DNA of 64,000 nt from Kitagawia praeruptora (taxonomy: Eukaryota; Streptophyta; Magnoliopsida; Apiales; Apiaceae): positions 61,027,501-61,091,500 of the forward strand of contig CM075353.1 in NCBI GenBank assembly GCA_037693485.1, given 5' to 3'. The stretch's first letter is position 1, and every line of letters begins with the position of its first letter. Of this stretch, positions 21,609-33,879 are shown piece after piece. The translations under genes were made by a program, and so were the position numbers. The notes under the pieces are model-generated. The model was not told where the DNA came from, ran no database searches, and was given only the letters and a program-made list of their open reading frames with translations.

Positions 21609-21717
21609 GTTAGTATTATAGATTTGACTAGTTGTATGTCCAACTATGACTTTGTATTCACTAATTTGGCATATTTGAAGTTAAGAAATAGACTATTTCT
21701 TTTGACATATTTTTGTT

Positions 21718-22032
21718 TTAGTTCAAAGAGTTTTTAATATTTAAGTGTGATTTTGGTTTATGCTTATGAATTTTGGTAACAAAAATTAAGATGTTGCCAA
21801 TAAATAAAAGTGTTTTTCTAATATATATATGTGTTGCGGATAAATTGAAACTATTGGTTTCTAAAATATTCTCTGAGGATAGATCTATCCATTTAAATGG
21901 ATCCTTAGCAACATAAGACTTTGGAATTTTGACAGTTCCAATAATATTTTCAGGAATCTCTTGTTGTGGAACAAAGGGAAAGTTTTTTAGAATATCAGGA
22001 TACATAGGGTTAGCGGCTTTGATGAACATCAA
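21718..22032 (-). CDS. Unrecognised minus-strand ORF, 104 aa
   Basis: It codes for MMFIKAANPMYPDILKNF followed by a stretch rich in Ile, Pro and Lys (IPENIIGTVKIPKSYVAKDP). It sits downstream, on the minus strand, of a tRNA-Met type primer site at 22143-22156, where an element's first ORF would start. It has no known domain that I can name, and it may be a relic of that element's first gene. Confidence 0.3.
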   Translation of the reverse strand: MMFIKAANPMYPDILKNFPFVPQQEIPENIIGTVKIPKSYVAKDPFKWIDLSSENILETNSFNLSATHIYIRKTLLFIGNILIFVTKIHKHKPKSHLNIKNSLN

Positions 22033-22142
22033 TATCTTTATCTTCCATATATTGTAATTCTATTTTTCGAACTTTAGGCCCTTGACTATTCTTGTTGTCT
22101 TTGGTGTATTCATCTTGATCTTTTAATGTTTTGATTAACAGC

Positions 22143-22156
22143 CTACTCTGATACCA
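22143..22156 (-). other. Primer binding site, tRNA-iMet type, minus-strand element
   Basis: The minus strand reads TGGTATCAGAGTAG, the usual copia primer site, two bases after an LTR-like end (CCAACA). Confidence 0.7.
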
Positions 22157-22158
22157 CT

Positions 22159-25060
22159 TGTTGGATATGAATACACACTGAGATAATATAGGGGGGTCAT
22201 TATCAAAGTTTCTTGATTTTCCTTTTCTTGTTTAGGTGTTTGAATCTATTTGATTTTGTAGCTTGAGTATGTGTGTTTGAACAAGAATGTTGCGGAAATA
22301 TAACAACACACAAACTCACTTTATATCTAATATTTTATTATATTCGAAGTATGCTATAAACTGTGAACACAAAATGGATTCTCAGCTTCGTTTTCCTCAG
22401 AGAGGTATTCTTGAATGTGTAATGAAAACTTAACAATTAAAGATATGAGTCTGTGTACTTATAGAACATGTACACAACTCATTTTTGTAAAACTAGTAAC
22501 AGACAAACTGCCTTTCTAAGCTTGCCTATACTATTTTAGTGAAACTTGGTAACATGTGATTTTTTCGTGTTTTGCATACTAACCAGATCCACTTCTTTAG
22601 CTGTTTCTCCTTGAATTTCTCTCCAAGCTTCTATGTAGGCTTGCCAAGTGTACACTGCAACAGATGGACCACTGCAGGTGCCTTGGTTTGTGTAGATTTT
22701 TTTGTCTTGAGAACCTTCAGTAATTTGTTTTTTGAAGCATTCGAGAATTGACTAAGTACTTTATTCGAGAACTACTTTTGAATGGCTAGACATCTCTGAG
22801 TTCTCGAACAAGTCTTTTTGAGATATCGAATTACTTCTCGAATGAGTCTTTACTTCTGGAATCCTTGAGATGTCGAATAGCTTCTTGACTTATGGAACCC
22901 TTGAGATATCGAGTATGCCATTTTTCTGATGAAGTCCTTTAGATATCGAATATGTCTTTGACTTGATTGACTTCTTGAGATCTCGAATGGAACTTTGACT
23001 TTATTGATTCTCTGAGTTCTTGAATAGAGTCTTTGACATATCGAATCCTTCAGATGTCGAATTGAGCTTTGACTTGTTGACTTCTTGAGATATCGAATAG
23101 GGGTTAATTGGCTAATTCATCATTGAACTGAGCCTCAACTTGCAAGTGAGTAATTGAACTCAAAAAACTTGCATTAACGTCATCAGACTAATTAAACCTT
23201 GCAATCTCATAACTAAATTATTAAAAACTTGCACGTCCGTTAAATTTTGTTGACTTCTAACGGAAGTCCGTTAATTTTGTACAAATAAGCTGCCACATAG
23301 ATTTTTCTCTCTCCTCACATTTGACAAATCAACTGCCATGTAATCCGAATCAGTCAAAAAAACAAATAAAACAACTAAATCTTTTTCACCACATTAATAA
23401 AACAAATAAACCCATTTAACAGCCTCCCCTCCCCTTCACTTTCACCTCCCTCCTCCCTGCTCTCACATTTCCGTCTACTCCACGCAGCCCCGCCGGACCT
23501 TCAACACCGCCGTTCAACCTTCATCAACCTCAATCACCACCAATTAAACTCCACCCATCCATTTCCTCCACCCATCTCATCACATCCAATCTACCACTGC
23601 AGCCCTCCTCCTTAAGTTTTACCATATTGTTCCTTAAGTTTCCACCAATTATAGTTAACACTTGGTGGATTTTTTAACTCTGCTTCTTTAAACTAGCCGT
23701 TAACGGCTTCTCTGTCAGATTATTTTTTCTGGTCGGCGTATCGCCGGAAATTTAAACATATTCTCAGTCTAGCATTCTCTCTCCCCTTCTCCCTCTCCCA
23801 TCCCTTTTCCTAGTCGTATAGTTCTGTTTTTACTGCATTTTCGCGTGCTTTGTTTCTTCCTACCATTCGTTTTGTAGCTGTTCTTTGATCGTCTCTCCCT
23901 TATCATCTCCTTAAGAGTTGCATCCTGTAATTTTTCCTCGTACTCTATCCCTCTAGCAGCCACCACCGTCGACTCCGTGCCAGCCTCCGAGTTTGCTGTC
24001 CAGTTTTCAACATTCCCCCCCCCCCTTTTCATTTTCATTTTCATTTTCTTTTTCTTTTTCTATCTCTTGTGTCCTTCCTGCCCTTTTCTCTTCAAGTTCT
24101 AACCACTCCTCTCACGCACACACACTCACATGTATTAATTTTACCATCTTCCCTGTTTGTTTGTTGCCTTCAACTCATAATCAAACCCAACACTCTTTTA
24201 TTGTTTTCTTAATTTCATCTCCTCTTTTCTGTAAACTCAAACCCCTTCCCCCTGCAAACCACCACCACCGCCTGTTACTCCATCACCAACCCATCTCCTT
24301 GCTCCAACGCCAACTGCCACCACACATCCAAACAAACACAAACACAAACAGAACCAGACTGAATCAACGCCTAAAAGAAACTCTAATACTCAGCGAATTC
24401 AAAACTCAACAAACTTAATACACAAAACCAACATATACAAATCAACCAATCACCATATATCATCATGCAATTGATAAATTGATTCTTGCATAATTACGAG
24501 GCTATGGCAGATTTAGTGTAACTTATTTTGTTGAATCTTCGTTTGTGATTGAATTTCTAAATCGGTTGTTTGACAATTAAGAGAGATGAGGGAGTCGGGG
24601 AGAGATGGAGCCGGCGAGAGGGAGAGATATAGGTGGAGGGAGAAATAAGGGCGGAGAGATTGAGAGAGACAGATGGGGTTTGAGAGAGGGAGACGAGAGA
24701 GAGAGAGAGAGACGAGGGTGGAGAGATTGAGAGAGATGGAAAGAAAAAGAAATAAAAAACTATCTATATTTACTCCAAAAATGTTTCTTATTTAAGTAAA
24801 ATTCTTGTTTTTACACATCATCACGCCACATCAGCATTTCATAACGGACGTTAATTGGAGTTGACGGCGGTTGGCCAATTGCAAGTTTTAATTGCTTTAA
24901 TGAGTTGACTGCAAGGTTTTTGAGTACGATTACCCAACTGCAAGTTGAGCACGAGTTCAGTTATGAAATAGCCAATTAACCCTATCGAATAGTGTCTTTG
25001 ACATATCGAATCCCTGAGATGTAAAATCCTTGACTTATCTAATAGAACAAATTACTTCTC
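22159..25060 (-). mobile_element. LTR-like relic with ATCGAAT minisatellite, split by a Mutator-like element
   Basis: It starts at TGTTGG next to the primer site and extends right. From 22735 to 23100, and again from 24983 to about 25060, it holds degenerate repeats built on GAGATATCGAAT and TTGACTT. The Mutator-like element at 23101-24982 interrupts the array. The outer LTR boundary was not found, so the end is approximate. Confidence 0.5.
23091..24992. mobile_element. Mutator-like element, 1882 bp, 10-bp TSD TATCGAATAG
   Basis: The element spans 23101-24982. The ends GGGTTAATTGGCTA and TAGCCAATTAACCC are inverted, and similarity continues for about 100 bp inward. TATCGAATAG flanks both sides (23091-23100 and 24983-24992). 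The interior has C/T-rich parts (23420-24400) and, at 24570-24750, purine-rich GAGA repeats. It has no transposase. The open frames there (for example 23993-24418) look like composition effects, though capture of a gene leader is possible. Confidence 0.88.
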
Positions 25061-25940
25061 AAATTTGTACTTAGGCAAATTTTCATTCTTCACATTCCAA
25101 TTCTATTTATTTTCAGCCTTCTTCTTCAATCTTGAGGCATGATCCATGGATCTTATTTCAAGTATTATTATGTGATTTTTCATGCAATACACAAATGAAA
25201 TTAATGCCTATTACTAAGTACAATTACAAGACAAAAATCTAACTAATGGGTTCCCTAGCTAAGGGATCATGTAAGTAATACACAGTATTATTATGATCAA
25301 GTAGGCTTATTACTAGATGTATACATACATGCCTTTGTGATTAACATCGATCGAAAAAGTGACGAAGAGTAACAATGATATATCGAAAATTTTGGAATGA
25401 TATAGATTGGGAATGATATGATGCCGTTAATGACTGGTGTCAAAGTTTTTTCGATGATGATGATTGTGCGATGATCGAGGATGGTATACAGGAAATTGAG
25501 ATGCTTTTTCGAAAAGAAAGAGTTAGAAATGGGATGAATGGAAAGATAGTTGTTATAAAATAAAAATAAATTTGATTTATAATATGTGGTTAGGATTTAA
25601 TTTAGTATAAAAATAAGGATTTGAGATTGAGTGTTAATTTTCATTTTGATATAAGATCTCATTTGAGCACTTGTATATCTATGAATAATTTTTTAACATT
25701 ATTTCGGTTTAACAAATAATGTAAAAGTAGGTCCTTTCAATTATGTGTATTAATAATTTAAGACAATTAATATTAGCTGAAAATGGGAAAGAATTATATT
25801 TAGAAAAAGTATTATAATAAGATCGATAAGATCTGTAAAACTTTTTATTTTAAAAAAAAAAAGAAAAAGAAAAATATAAAGTAATTGATGAACTAAAATG
25901 TATTGCGGAAAAAAAAAAGTATTGCGGGAAAGAGAAGTAA
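25061..25940. other. AT-rich stretch without recognised features
   Basis: No ORF over 60 codons, no repeat structure and no TSD-bounded element were seen. Confidence 0.5.
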
Positions 25941-25947
25941 CAAAAAA

Positions 25948-25975
25948 CTAGTATGTTTGCCCGCTGCGCATGGCC
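25948..25975 (-). mobile_element. Possible Helitron 3' end, minus strand
   Basis: On the minus strand a short GC-rich hairpin (GCCATGC-GCA-GCGGGC) is followed about 8 bases later by CTAG and then T. This is the arrangement at Helitron 3' ends, which insert before a T. No matching 5' TC end was found. Confidence 0.4.
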
Positions 25976-26525
25976 TTAATTTTTTTTTTTTTAATAATTT
26001 TGTGTTAAAAAAGCATTTTTAGATCCTCTAATGTCAGATGCTCCTCCTCATCCACTTTTTTCTTTGACATATCTCCATGATTGATACTTAAGAACCTCCG
26101 ACAATATTTTAGACATGAGAACCCACACAATGGCCTACAAAATTTAAAATTATAATACATAAGGTTGCATCCATCAGAAGCTTTCAAAATAGTTAAGGTA
26201 AGGCTCCGATAGTTAAAGTATATAAATCTTCAAGAGAATTATTGCAAATATCATTTATTAGACATAAAAATTATGCACACATATAGAGCTACTTCAAATT
26301 GAGTATAATCAAAAAGAGGTGTCATTCCTCAAGCATGTAGATAGGAGAAGGATGTAATGCACCTATGTTTACCCATCTAATATGACTATCAAAAAGTTTC
26401 TTTTATCATTCATTATTCCAGAAGGTACAACGAAACAAACTTACGATTACATTGGATGAGATGCATCTCTGAGTATGATAAAACAAATAATTCCAAAATG
26501 TAAAAGAAGAGTAGAGGGCAAATAC

Positions 26526-26834
26526 CAGTATAAGTCCAATTATATTTGTTGGTTGCTCATAGTAGACTGGCACTCTACTATGCCCTTTCTCTAAAATCAA
26601 ATTCATCAATTCCCTATGAGGTGGCATAAAAAAAAACAAAGCTAATATAAAACCAAAGGTAAAATTTACACGCGAAACAGTATCCACACGAAGGTAGAGA
26701 AAAAATGAGTTACCTATCAAGCCTGGCATTAATATCAACTGCAAATGTCATGGCATCGCTTGTTGTTTTCTCCATTAGTTCAAGCGCTTTAACAATGACT
26801 GTCAATTCATCGTGTGTAAGTTCTCCACCTTTTC
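26526..26834 (-). pseudogene. DUF21/CBS (CNNM-like) protein fragment, two exons
   Basis: Minus-strand exons 26714-26834 and 26526-26613 have AG/GT borders and join in frame to read GKGGELTHDELTVIVKALEL, then ELMNLILEKGHSRVPVYYEQ and PTNIIGLIL. This is the segment between the DUF21 transmembrane domain and the first CBS motif of plant CNNM-like membrane proteins. A few residues after DAMT, usual in the family, are missing. The DUF21 part and the rest of the CBS pair were not found nearby, so it is a captured or decayed fragment. A Pro/Ser-rich minus-strand open stretch (about 26960-27070, reading SSIAPPSPGTTPPYEGMTKA) may come from another gene. Confidence 0.72.
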
Positions 26835-27079
26835 CTGCCTAGCCACCAAAAGAAATACAATAACATCACAAATTTAGAACCATGCTCCGGTCCAAATGAA
26901 GCAGATAAATCTTACACACTCATACCAAACTATGTAAACACTTTAGGTTGCTTACTCTGTAGTAAGATTCTATGCAGTGGGGTTGAAGTCTTAGACACAA
27001 TTTTTGTTGCTTTTGTCATTCCTTCATACGGAGGAGTTGTTCCAGGTGATGGAGGAGCAATGGAGCTAGGCTGAGATAC

Positions 27080-29221
27080 AATAATTCACAGAACAATCTT
27101 CACTGGATAATATTTAATTATATGTCTGCTTCCAACACATAATCAGAGGATGTAATTTAAAGCGGTATTAGAGCATATAAAATCTTGAAATAGCACAAAT
27201 GGAACTTCATTTTTTACAAACTCTAAATTGCTGGAATCGAAACTCCTTGAAACTTTTAAATTTATATAAAAAAAAATTCAAAGAAAAGGATTGAAAAGAA
27301 AAAAGAGACGTGCTCAAGATACCATTATAGTCCTGCTCGATTCAATACATGGACATCGTTTCCAGCAAATAAAACTCATCAACACATGTACATAGAACTG
27401 ACGATTATGCTAGTTGAGATATAAGTATAAATCCATATTTGATCAAGGCAACATGATTTTACAAATGTACAACTCATCAACCATATACACAATTAGGATT
27501 ATCTTATCTACTTCACTATGTGCAAGTTAAAATGCAGACATTTGTTATTTTTGTCTATATTATGATGCAAGAAATAATTTTTTAGTGTAAAACTTGACCA
27601 TTTTGGTGTACTAAACATGTAAAGGCAATACTGATGATCACTGCACCTTTTAACAATAGTATTGATCATACTAATAGAGTAGCTTGGAGAGAGACTCCCA
27701 GATCAAGTTATCTGCTACACCAGGACAAACGCCATACACAGACTTTTGCATATTCTTATATATATAACGAACTACACATTCAACCTACTCAAAATTATAT
27801 ATACAACAGACCCTTTTAACTTGCTCAGAGCTACTTTGATAAACACGTGCATGTCATAACATATACAACAAACTTTTGCATCCTCCACAAAACAAAATAC
27901 TTTGGAAGTAAGAATTTATACCTATATGCAATCACTGAATTTGCTTTACCGCGATCTCCGTCCTTCTTATACAGACACTTTCAAGACTTCAATCTTTCAA
28001 AACAAAATACCTCTATTTAAGGATGAGGCAACAACATAATAAATCATAAATGTAAACTGGATATCATCATTAAGACAATAAGACCGTAAGACAATACCTC
28101 TATTATCATTCTCAATAAGACAATAATCATAAATATGAAAACATATACAAATACCAAAACCTTTTTCACACAACCAGAAAACAACATACGATTGAGAAAA
28201 TACATCTCACATCACAAAAACTAACAAATGAATATTAATATATTGGTTAATCCAAAAATGTGAGTTCATTCTTACAAAATTCTTCAAGTCATTATAACAA
28301 ACACCTTATGAACAAAACTAAGAAAAAAAATGAAATGAGTAATCTCAACTTTCTCAATAACCACAATAAACCCTGAGCATCTAAACCAAATTCATTTGAT
28401 AAAGTTATATATCAGGAATTAACATTAACATTAGATACCACGAATTAACATCAAGTATATCAATAAAAAGTGAAAGGCCATTAACATTAAACAAAATTAT
28501 GTAGCTGCGAAATCATACCTTATTTCGTTGTAATACAATCTCTATTTTAACTTCGTACTTGATACCTCATATAACATACTAAAATTTAACACATACAATC
28601 ATACCAAAAATTCGTATTTTAACATATACAATCATACAAAAAACACATACAATCATACAAAAAATCTCATATAACTCTAATCAAACACTTGTACATTAAC
28701 AAAATTCATCACAGTACAGATGCAATATAAGAATAAATAAATAATAACTCTTATAAACATCTACGTTACCTCGTTATAATGCACTCTAAATTTATACATC
28801 ATACTTGACATCATCGGAAACACATCTCGCGCAAAATCTGCAAATAAAATCAAAACTTAAATTGTCAATAAATAAAAAGCAGACATAAAATAGAGAAAAC
28901 AACAGCAAAACCCAACCAAAAACAGAGATGTACAACTCAACAAAAACCCCCATTCTACAACCCTCCACCGACGGAATCATAAAAAACGCCATTAAAATCA
29001 AAACTGAACTAATGTCGAATCTTGCCCAAAAAATCAAAATCGAAACTAATCAATTTATATCTCAAAAGATAGATCGTAGCTTGTAGATTAATTACATATA
29101 TAGCTACTGATTTTTGAATGAATGGACTGAAAGTATGTATGTATAGAGTGGAGAGCCGAGAGGATTTAAGAGAGATAGAGAAATGGGTAAGTCGATGTAT
29201 GAGAGAGAAGAGAGAGATTTG
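27080..29221. other. AT-rich stretch without recognised genes
   Basis: Only short ORFs were seen. One on the minus strand (28792-29037) starts at a non-ATG codon and encodes a hydrophobic peptide. It is not recognised. Confidence 0.4.
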
Positions 29222-29249
29222 AATTTCAATTTCAATTGAAATTGAAATT
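29222..29249. repeat. Perfect 28-bp palindrome
   Basis: Built from the unit ATTTCA and its complement around the centre CAATTG. It could form a cruciform. Confidence 0.85.
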
Positions 29250-29406
29250 GAATGGTATCGTATGGGAAACGTATGGGGAGGAAGCTGCTTCTTCCATAAG
29301 CTTCACGTGTTTCTGAATAAATGGAAGAGAAACTTAAGGTGTATATATAAGGATAAGTAAAGAACATATGTGATGTATATATGTATGTAATCGTTTCACC
29401 GTATAA

Positions 29407-31403
29407 AGTGCAGTTAGGGCTGTCAATGGATCGGATCTGGATCGGATCAGGCATGATCCATATCCTGATCCATTTAATTTTACCGGATTCGGATCGGATC
29501 ATAGCCGGATTTTTTTTAACATGATCCATATCCGGATCCGTTAGGATCTCAGATTATCGGATCGGAGCTCCGATCCGTTTATATATATGTAGAGGAAAAA
29601 AAATCTTTAATTTAATTCAACAATTTATGAATAATAATAGCAACATTTCGAAATGTAAAATACACAAACAAAATATTACAAGTCTTTATAAATCGGAGAA
29701 ACTAATAACATTGCAAAACATTTAGAAAATTATATATATACCAGCTCTACGTTTCTTTATGTAAAACTTGAAATTTTGTTTTAGTTTTAGGACTTGCTTT
29801 TGCAAATGCATGAGGTGTGTATATTTTAATCCTTCTTTATATGCATATATAGTGTCGTAGGGAGAATTTCGTTACAACACGAAATTGGAGGTTGCTGGAA
29901 TCACGGAGCAAAATACAAATATTTTGCTAAGAACACGAAGAACACGGGAGGAGATTGGTGTTTGTTTGTGGCTGATCTTGTTGATAGATAGTCAGGGGTG
30001 AGCTGAGGCGTATCCAAACAAGAGGCCTACGTACCCTATTTATAGGGATCAAGCCGTACGTAGTTCTTGGAGAAGAAGTTACCTAGACGGGCTAGGGTTT
30101 CTAGAAGCTTCCATGGCCCAAGCCCATCAGTTTTAGGGCTGACGTGGACATCATGGTGCTAGAGATAGTGAGACCTCATTAGCAAGGCCAACATAGAGAT
30201 GACAAGGGCCTGGCATGCGACCTCGAGGGGTGCAGACATGCGAAGCGGACCCAAGTATGTAAATACTCATGCGACCTCGAGGGGTGCAGACATGAGCCTT
30301 CAAATAGAGAGTGAGATAGCATTGTTCTGTTTGTAGATGTGACCCCACGTTGGAGGTTATGTGCGAAGCGATCCCTTGACGGGAGCCTGACGAAGCGATC
30401 CCCGGGTAGCGACCCCGGTAGATGCGATCCCGAGGCTGAGCTAGTATGTGAATGTAGAGGCGATCCTGAAAGGTGCGATCCTGAGACCGGTCTAGCATGA
30501 GATCCCGAAGTAGTATGAAGAGATAGATTGAGTGCGATCCTGGAGTAGTATGATCCCTTGATGGCTTAGCATGAGACGCCTAGAGGCCTAGCGTGATATC
30601 CCTTGGAGGCCTAGCGTGAGAGCCCTTTGAGGCCTAGCGTGAGACCCCATTTTCCTTTATCGTTGGCATGAGAGGACGCCTTGAGTAGTAGTAGGAGATC
30701 ATAGTGAGGCGACCCCTAGGGCGGGATCATGTCTTCGAGAGATTGTCTTCAAATAATATGATGAGATAAAGGTGAGGCGATCCCTGATCGGGACTCACGC
30801 CTTGTTGATCCTTCTTCCATATTTAAGCTCATTAGTAGATAATTGAGCCCATTAAGAGAGGTGGTTGAGCCTATTAAGAGAGGTGGTTGAGCCCATTAAG
30901 AGAGGTGGGCCCCTTGTATAGTCGTTTGAGCCTGTTTAGGATCTATGCCGAGATTCGGGCATAACATATAGTATGAATCAATTTTTGTTGGACATAGCAA
31001 TAGCATTGGTGTTTAACATATTAGCAGGTTAGCCACCATTTGTATGTTTAAATGTAGATCGACAATATTTATATCAGATAGTTGTCTCTTGAAAGCTAAG
31101 CTATGCAAGAGTTTAAAATTACAATAAGCCCACTACCTTCTATTCTTTCTTTTTTTAAAATTTTAATATATAAATATATTCATAAAATAAATTATAATAT
31201 ATATATATATATATAACCGGATCGGATCTTTAACGGATCGGATCGTATCAAATCCATATCCGCTCCATTGACTTTCAGATTTTTCCGGATCAGATTTTTT
31301 CCGGATCGGATTTTTTTTTATATGATCCATATCCGCTCCATTAGCCTTTGGATCGGATCGGATCAGACCGGATATCCGATCCACTGACAGCCCTAAGTGC
31401 AGT
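29407..31403. mobile_element. hAT-type element, 1981 bp with nested solo LTR, TSD AGTGCAGT
   Basis: The element spans 29415-31395. The ends TAGGGCTGTCAATGGATC and GATCCACTGACAGCCCTA are inverted repeats, and AGTGCAGT flanks both. Subterminal regions are rich in GGATCGGATC repeats. It has no transposase. Removing the nested solo LTR leaves about 860 bp, a MITE-sized element. Confidence 0.9.
29848..30971 (-). mobile_element. Solo LTR, 1114 bp, TSD TATAG
   Basis: Positions 29853-30966, read on the minus strand, begin TGTTATGCCCGAATCTC and end CTCCCTACGACA. TATAG flanks both sides. It has no internal region, so it arose by recombination between LTRs. Inside are small tandem repeats: GAGGCCTAGCGTGAGA-like units at 30560-30645, AAGAGAGGTGGTTGAGCC units at 30850-30910, and a duplicated CGACCTCGAGGGGTGCAGAC at 30218 and 30271. 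Confidence 0.9.
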
Positions 31404-32575
31404 AGAAATAATGGCAATATACTGTAAATACCGAGAAAAGTATTGGGCAGTTTAGTAATTATATAGTCAAAACACGATCAGCTTTTATAATCTATATATC
31501 TATATATATTATAATAGCAGGAGATTAGAGAGACTTTCACTCTGAAGCTTCAAAATATTTTTCTTGATTTTAATTGGATTATAATTAGTCATTAATTGTA
31601 GGTATTAAACTTATATTAAATACACTTTATATTATACTTATAAGAAAATTTTAGCCAATAATTATTAACTATCTATATAAAACATTTTAATTATTATGAT
31701 TTCTTTATTAGTAGGGGTGATCGCAGTGCGAGCGATGCGGTTTTTCCTCAAAATCGCGGACCAACCCGCACATGCAATTTTGTCAAATTTCTAAACCGCA
31801 ACCGCACCGCGAAAATGCAGTGCGGTTCATTGGGTTTGCACCTTCGATAAAAATAATTATAAATTTGAAATATTAATTTTCATACATGTGTAAATAATTT
31901 TTAAAGTTTTTACTCAACCACATTTCTTAATTCTTATGCAGAACGTGACCACTACACACTTAATGAAATACAAACACTGTATAATGAAATATTGTGATAC
32001 TAAAATAGAGAAAGATGGATTAGCCCATTACAATTGATCGATATATATATATATATATAGGGTAAGGTTCTAGGGAGAACCTCCTTATCAAGAGAACCAA
32101 GAGACTAAATCCTAGCCATCCAAAAATTGAATTTTAAATATATTTTATAATACTGTGAGTAATGGCATTTGTGTAATTATCTTGAAAGTTGTAGGCTGAT
32201 TAGAATTCAGTTACATGTATTATACGCTTACAATATTTTCATATAAGGAAACGACGACAACCGGGGGATTTGATTGTTGAATAGAATTTTTGTAGTTTTG
32301 GAAACAAATATCTTACTGAATAAAATTCCATCACCGTGATATATATGAATATGCAATATATAAAAATGCGATTCAGAACACACTTTTTTGACCTAGATGA
32401 AAATGGTGAGAAAGGCTGAGGCTTCAAGGTACTGGTTTCTTACTTTGTACTGAGCTTACAACAGATCCATTCATAAAATTCCTAACAAGAATCTTTTTTC
32501 TCTTATGAAAAGTTATATGGATTCATCAAGGTATCAAGGATATCTGAAAAAATAAGATTTGGAGGAAAATATCAG

Positions 32576-32761
32576 ATGGCAGGATTTCAACCAGAGCTTT
32601 TGACAGATGCGATTTCTTCTTTGACAGATGATCAGAAAAAGTGGATTAATGGAATGGCTTTGCTCGAATCTTGTTCTCAATATCCATTCAATATATGTTT
32701 GTTTGTTTTAAAATCTTATCAGCTAGATTCTTCATCAGTCCTTAATGAAATTTTGTGTTAA
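32576..32761 (+). pseudogene. Short ORF fragment, possible transposon-associated protein
   Basis: It begins MAGFQPELLTDAISSLTDDQ and continues KKWINGMALL. The LTDDQKKWI stretch faintly recalls the N-terminal region of plant transposon-linked Ulp1/mobile-domain proteins. The frame ends after 61 codons. A second fragment at 33252-33461 (reading HPFKPYEKPAKYIEHDTMF) may be another piece of the same gene. Identification is weak. Confidence 0.25.
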
Positions 32762-33641
32762 ATTGCAGTTTAGGTAAGACTCATTAAGGTGTTCTTTTGG
32801 TGTAGGGTATATTGTTATTTAGATTAGCGGATTCCCTAAATTGTAAAGATTCATTAACGTGTTCTATAGGATATATATATATAGCACTCTATTATATTCT
32901 TAGCTGTGTTCTTTATAAAAATCTCTTAGGTGTTTTGTGAATGGTACTGTATTTATGCAATCCAGAAATTTTCCTATGCAGAGGACTCTTATGGTGTGAG
33001 AATTCACTTGCTCAATTAACTTCTAATTATGTATTTTTATTTGTCTAAAGGATTTAATATGCTTTACAATAAGGTTCTGTTAAGTGTTGCTTTAAGTATA
33101 TGTTATGATGGTGTGAAAAGAACTTATATGTTCTCGTAGGAATTCTTATACTAACAAAATCCTCGTGAATGTGTATATTGTTTATGTGGATCAGAACAGG
33201 AGTCATCCCTTTACTATGAGCCTGTAAATTTTTTTTAAAGAGAAGGAATTATTGGATACATGGAGGAGAAGATTAATACTTAGACTGTTACATATGCAAA
33301 GGCATCCATTTAAGCCCTATGAGAAGCCTGCCAAGTATATTGAGCATGACACAATGTTTGGAGAAGGCATTAAAGGTGACTTGCAATCTCAATTATGCAT
33401 TTTACAAACTAAAACTGAAAAGAATTGCAAGGAAGCAGGAAAGCTATGTCCGAGATTTTGAAAATTGATGCTAAGAATATGAAATAATTTTATATAAGGG
33501 CTCAAGCTTATGTCAACCTTGTTGATCTAGATTTGGTAGAGTCTGTATCAAGAAAGCTCCAGAAATTGATCTTACAAATATAGATGGGAAGTTTGAGTGT
33601 AATGTTCTGGAGGAGAATGTGAAAGAAAGCAACGAAGGCCA

Positions 33642-33879
33642 TGCCAACAATGCCCCGGGAATATCTTTGATAAAAATAATGAATAAGTTGGTGCATTTTA
33701 ACATAGATAAACTAGATTCGAAAGAAGCATATCTGTACAATCAAGTTCTCTAATATGATGTGCCAACAATGCCCCGGGAATATCTTTGGTAAAAATAATG
33801 AATAAGTTGGTGCATTTTAACATAGATAAACTAGATTCGAAAGAAGCATATCTGTACAATCAAGTTCTCTAATATGATG
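33642..33879 (+). repeat. 119-bp tandem duplication
   Basis: Units 33642-33760 and 33761-33879 are almost identical (one or two differences), so the duplication is recent. It lies in the gene-like part of the (TA)n-bordered element. Confidence 0.92.

Larger units (their letters stand above)
13044..21613 (+). mobile_element. Element B: complete, young, non-autonomous Gag-protease LTR retrotransposon
   Basis: The element is 13049-21608, flanked by the 5-bp target duplication GTTAG (13044-13048 and 21609-21613). Its LTRs are both 1491 bp and differ at about four positions by eye, so insertion was recent. It has a tRNA-Asp type primer site and a Gag-protease frame with two nonsense codons, then about 2.9 kb without coding potential. 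Reverse transcriptase, RNase H and integrase are absent. It therefore belongs to the class of non-autonomous elements that keep gag (TR-GAG/LARD-like) in the Athila/Tat branch and depends on a relative for pol functions. Confidence 0.93.
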
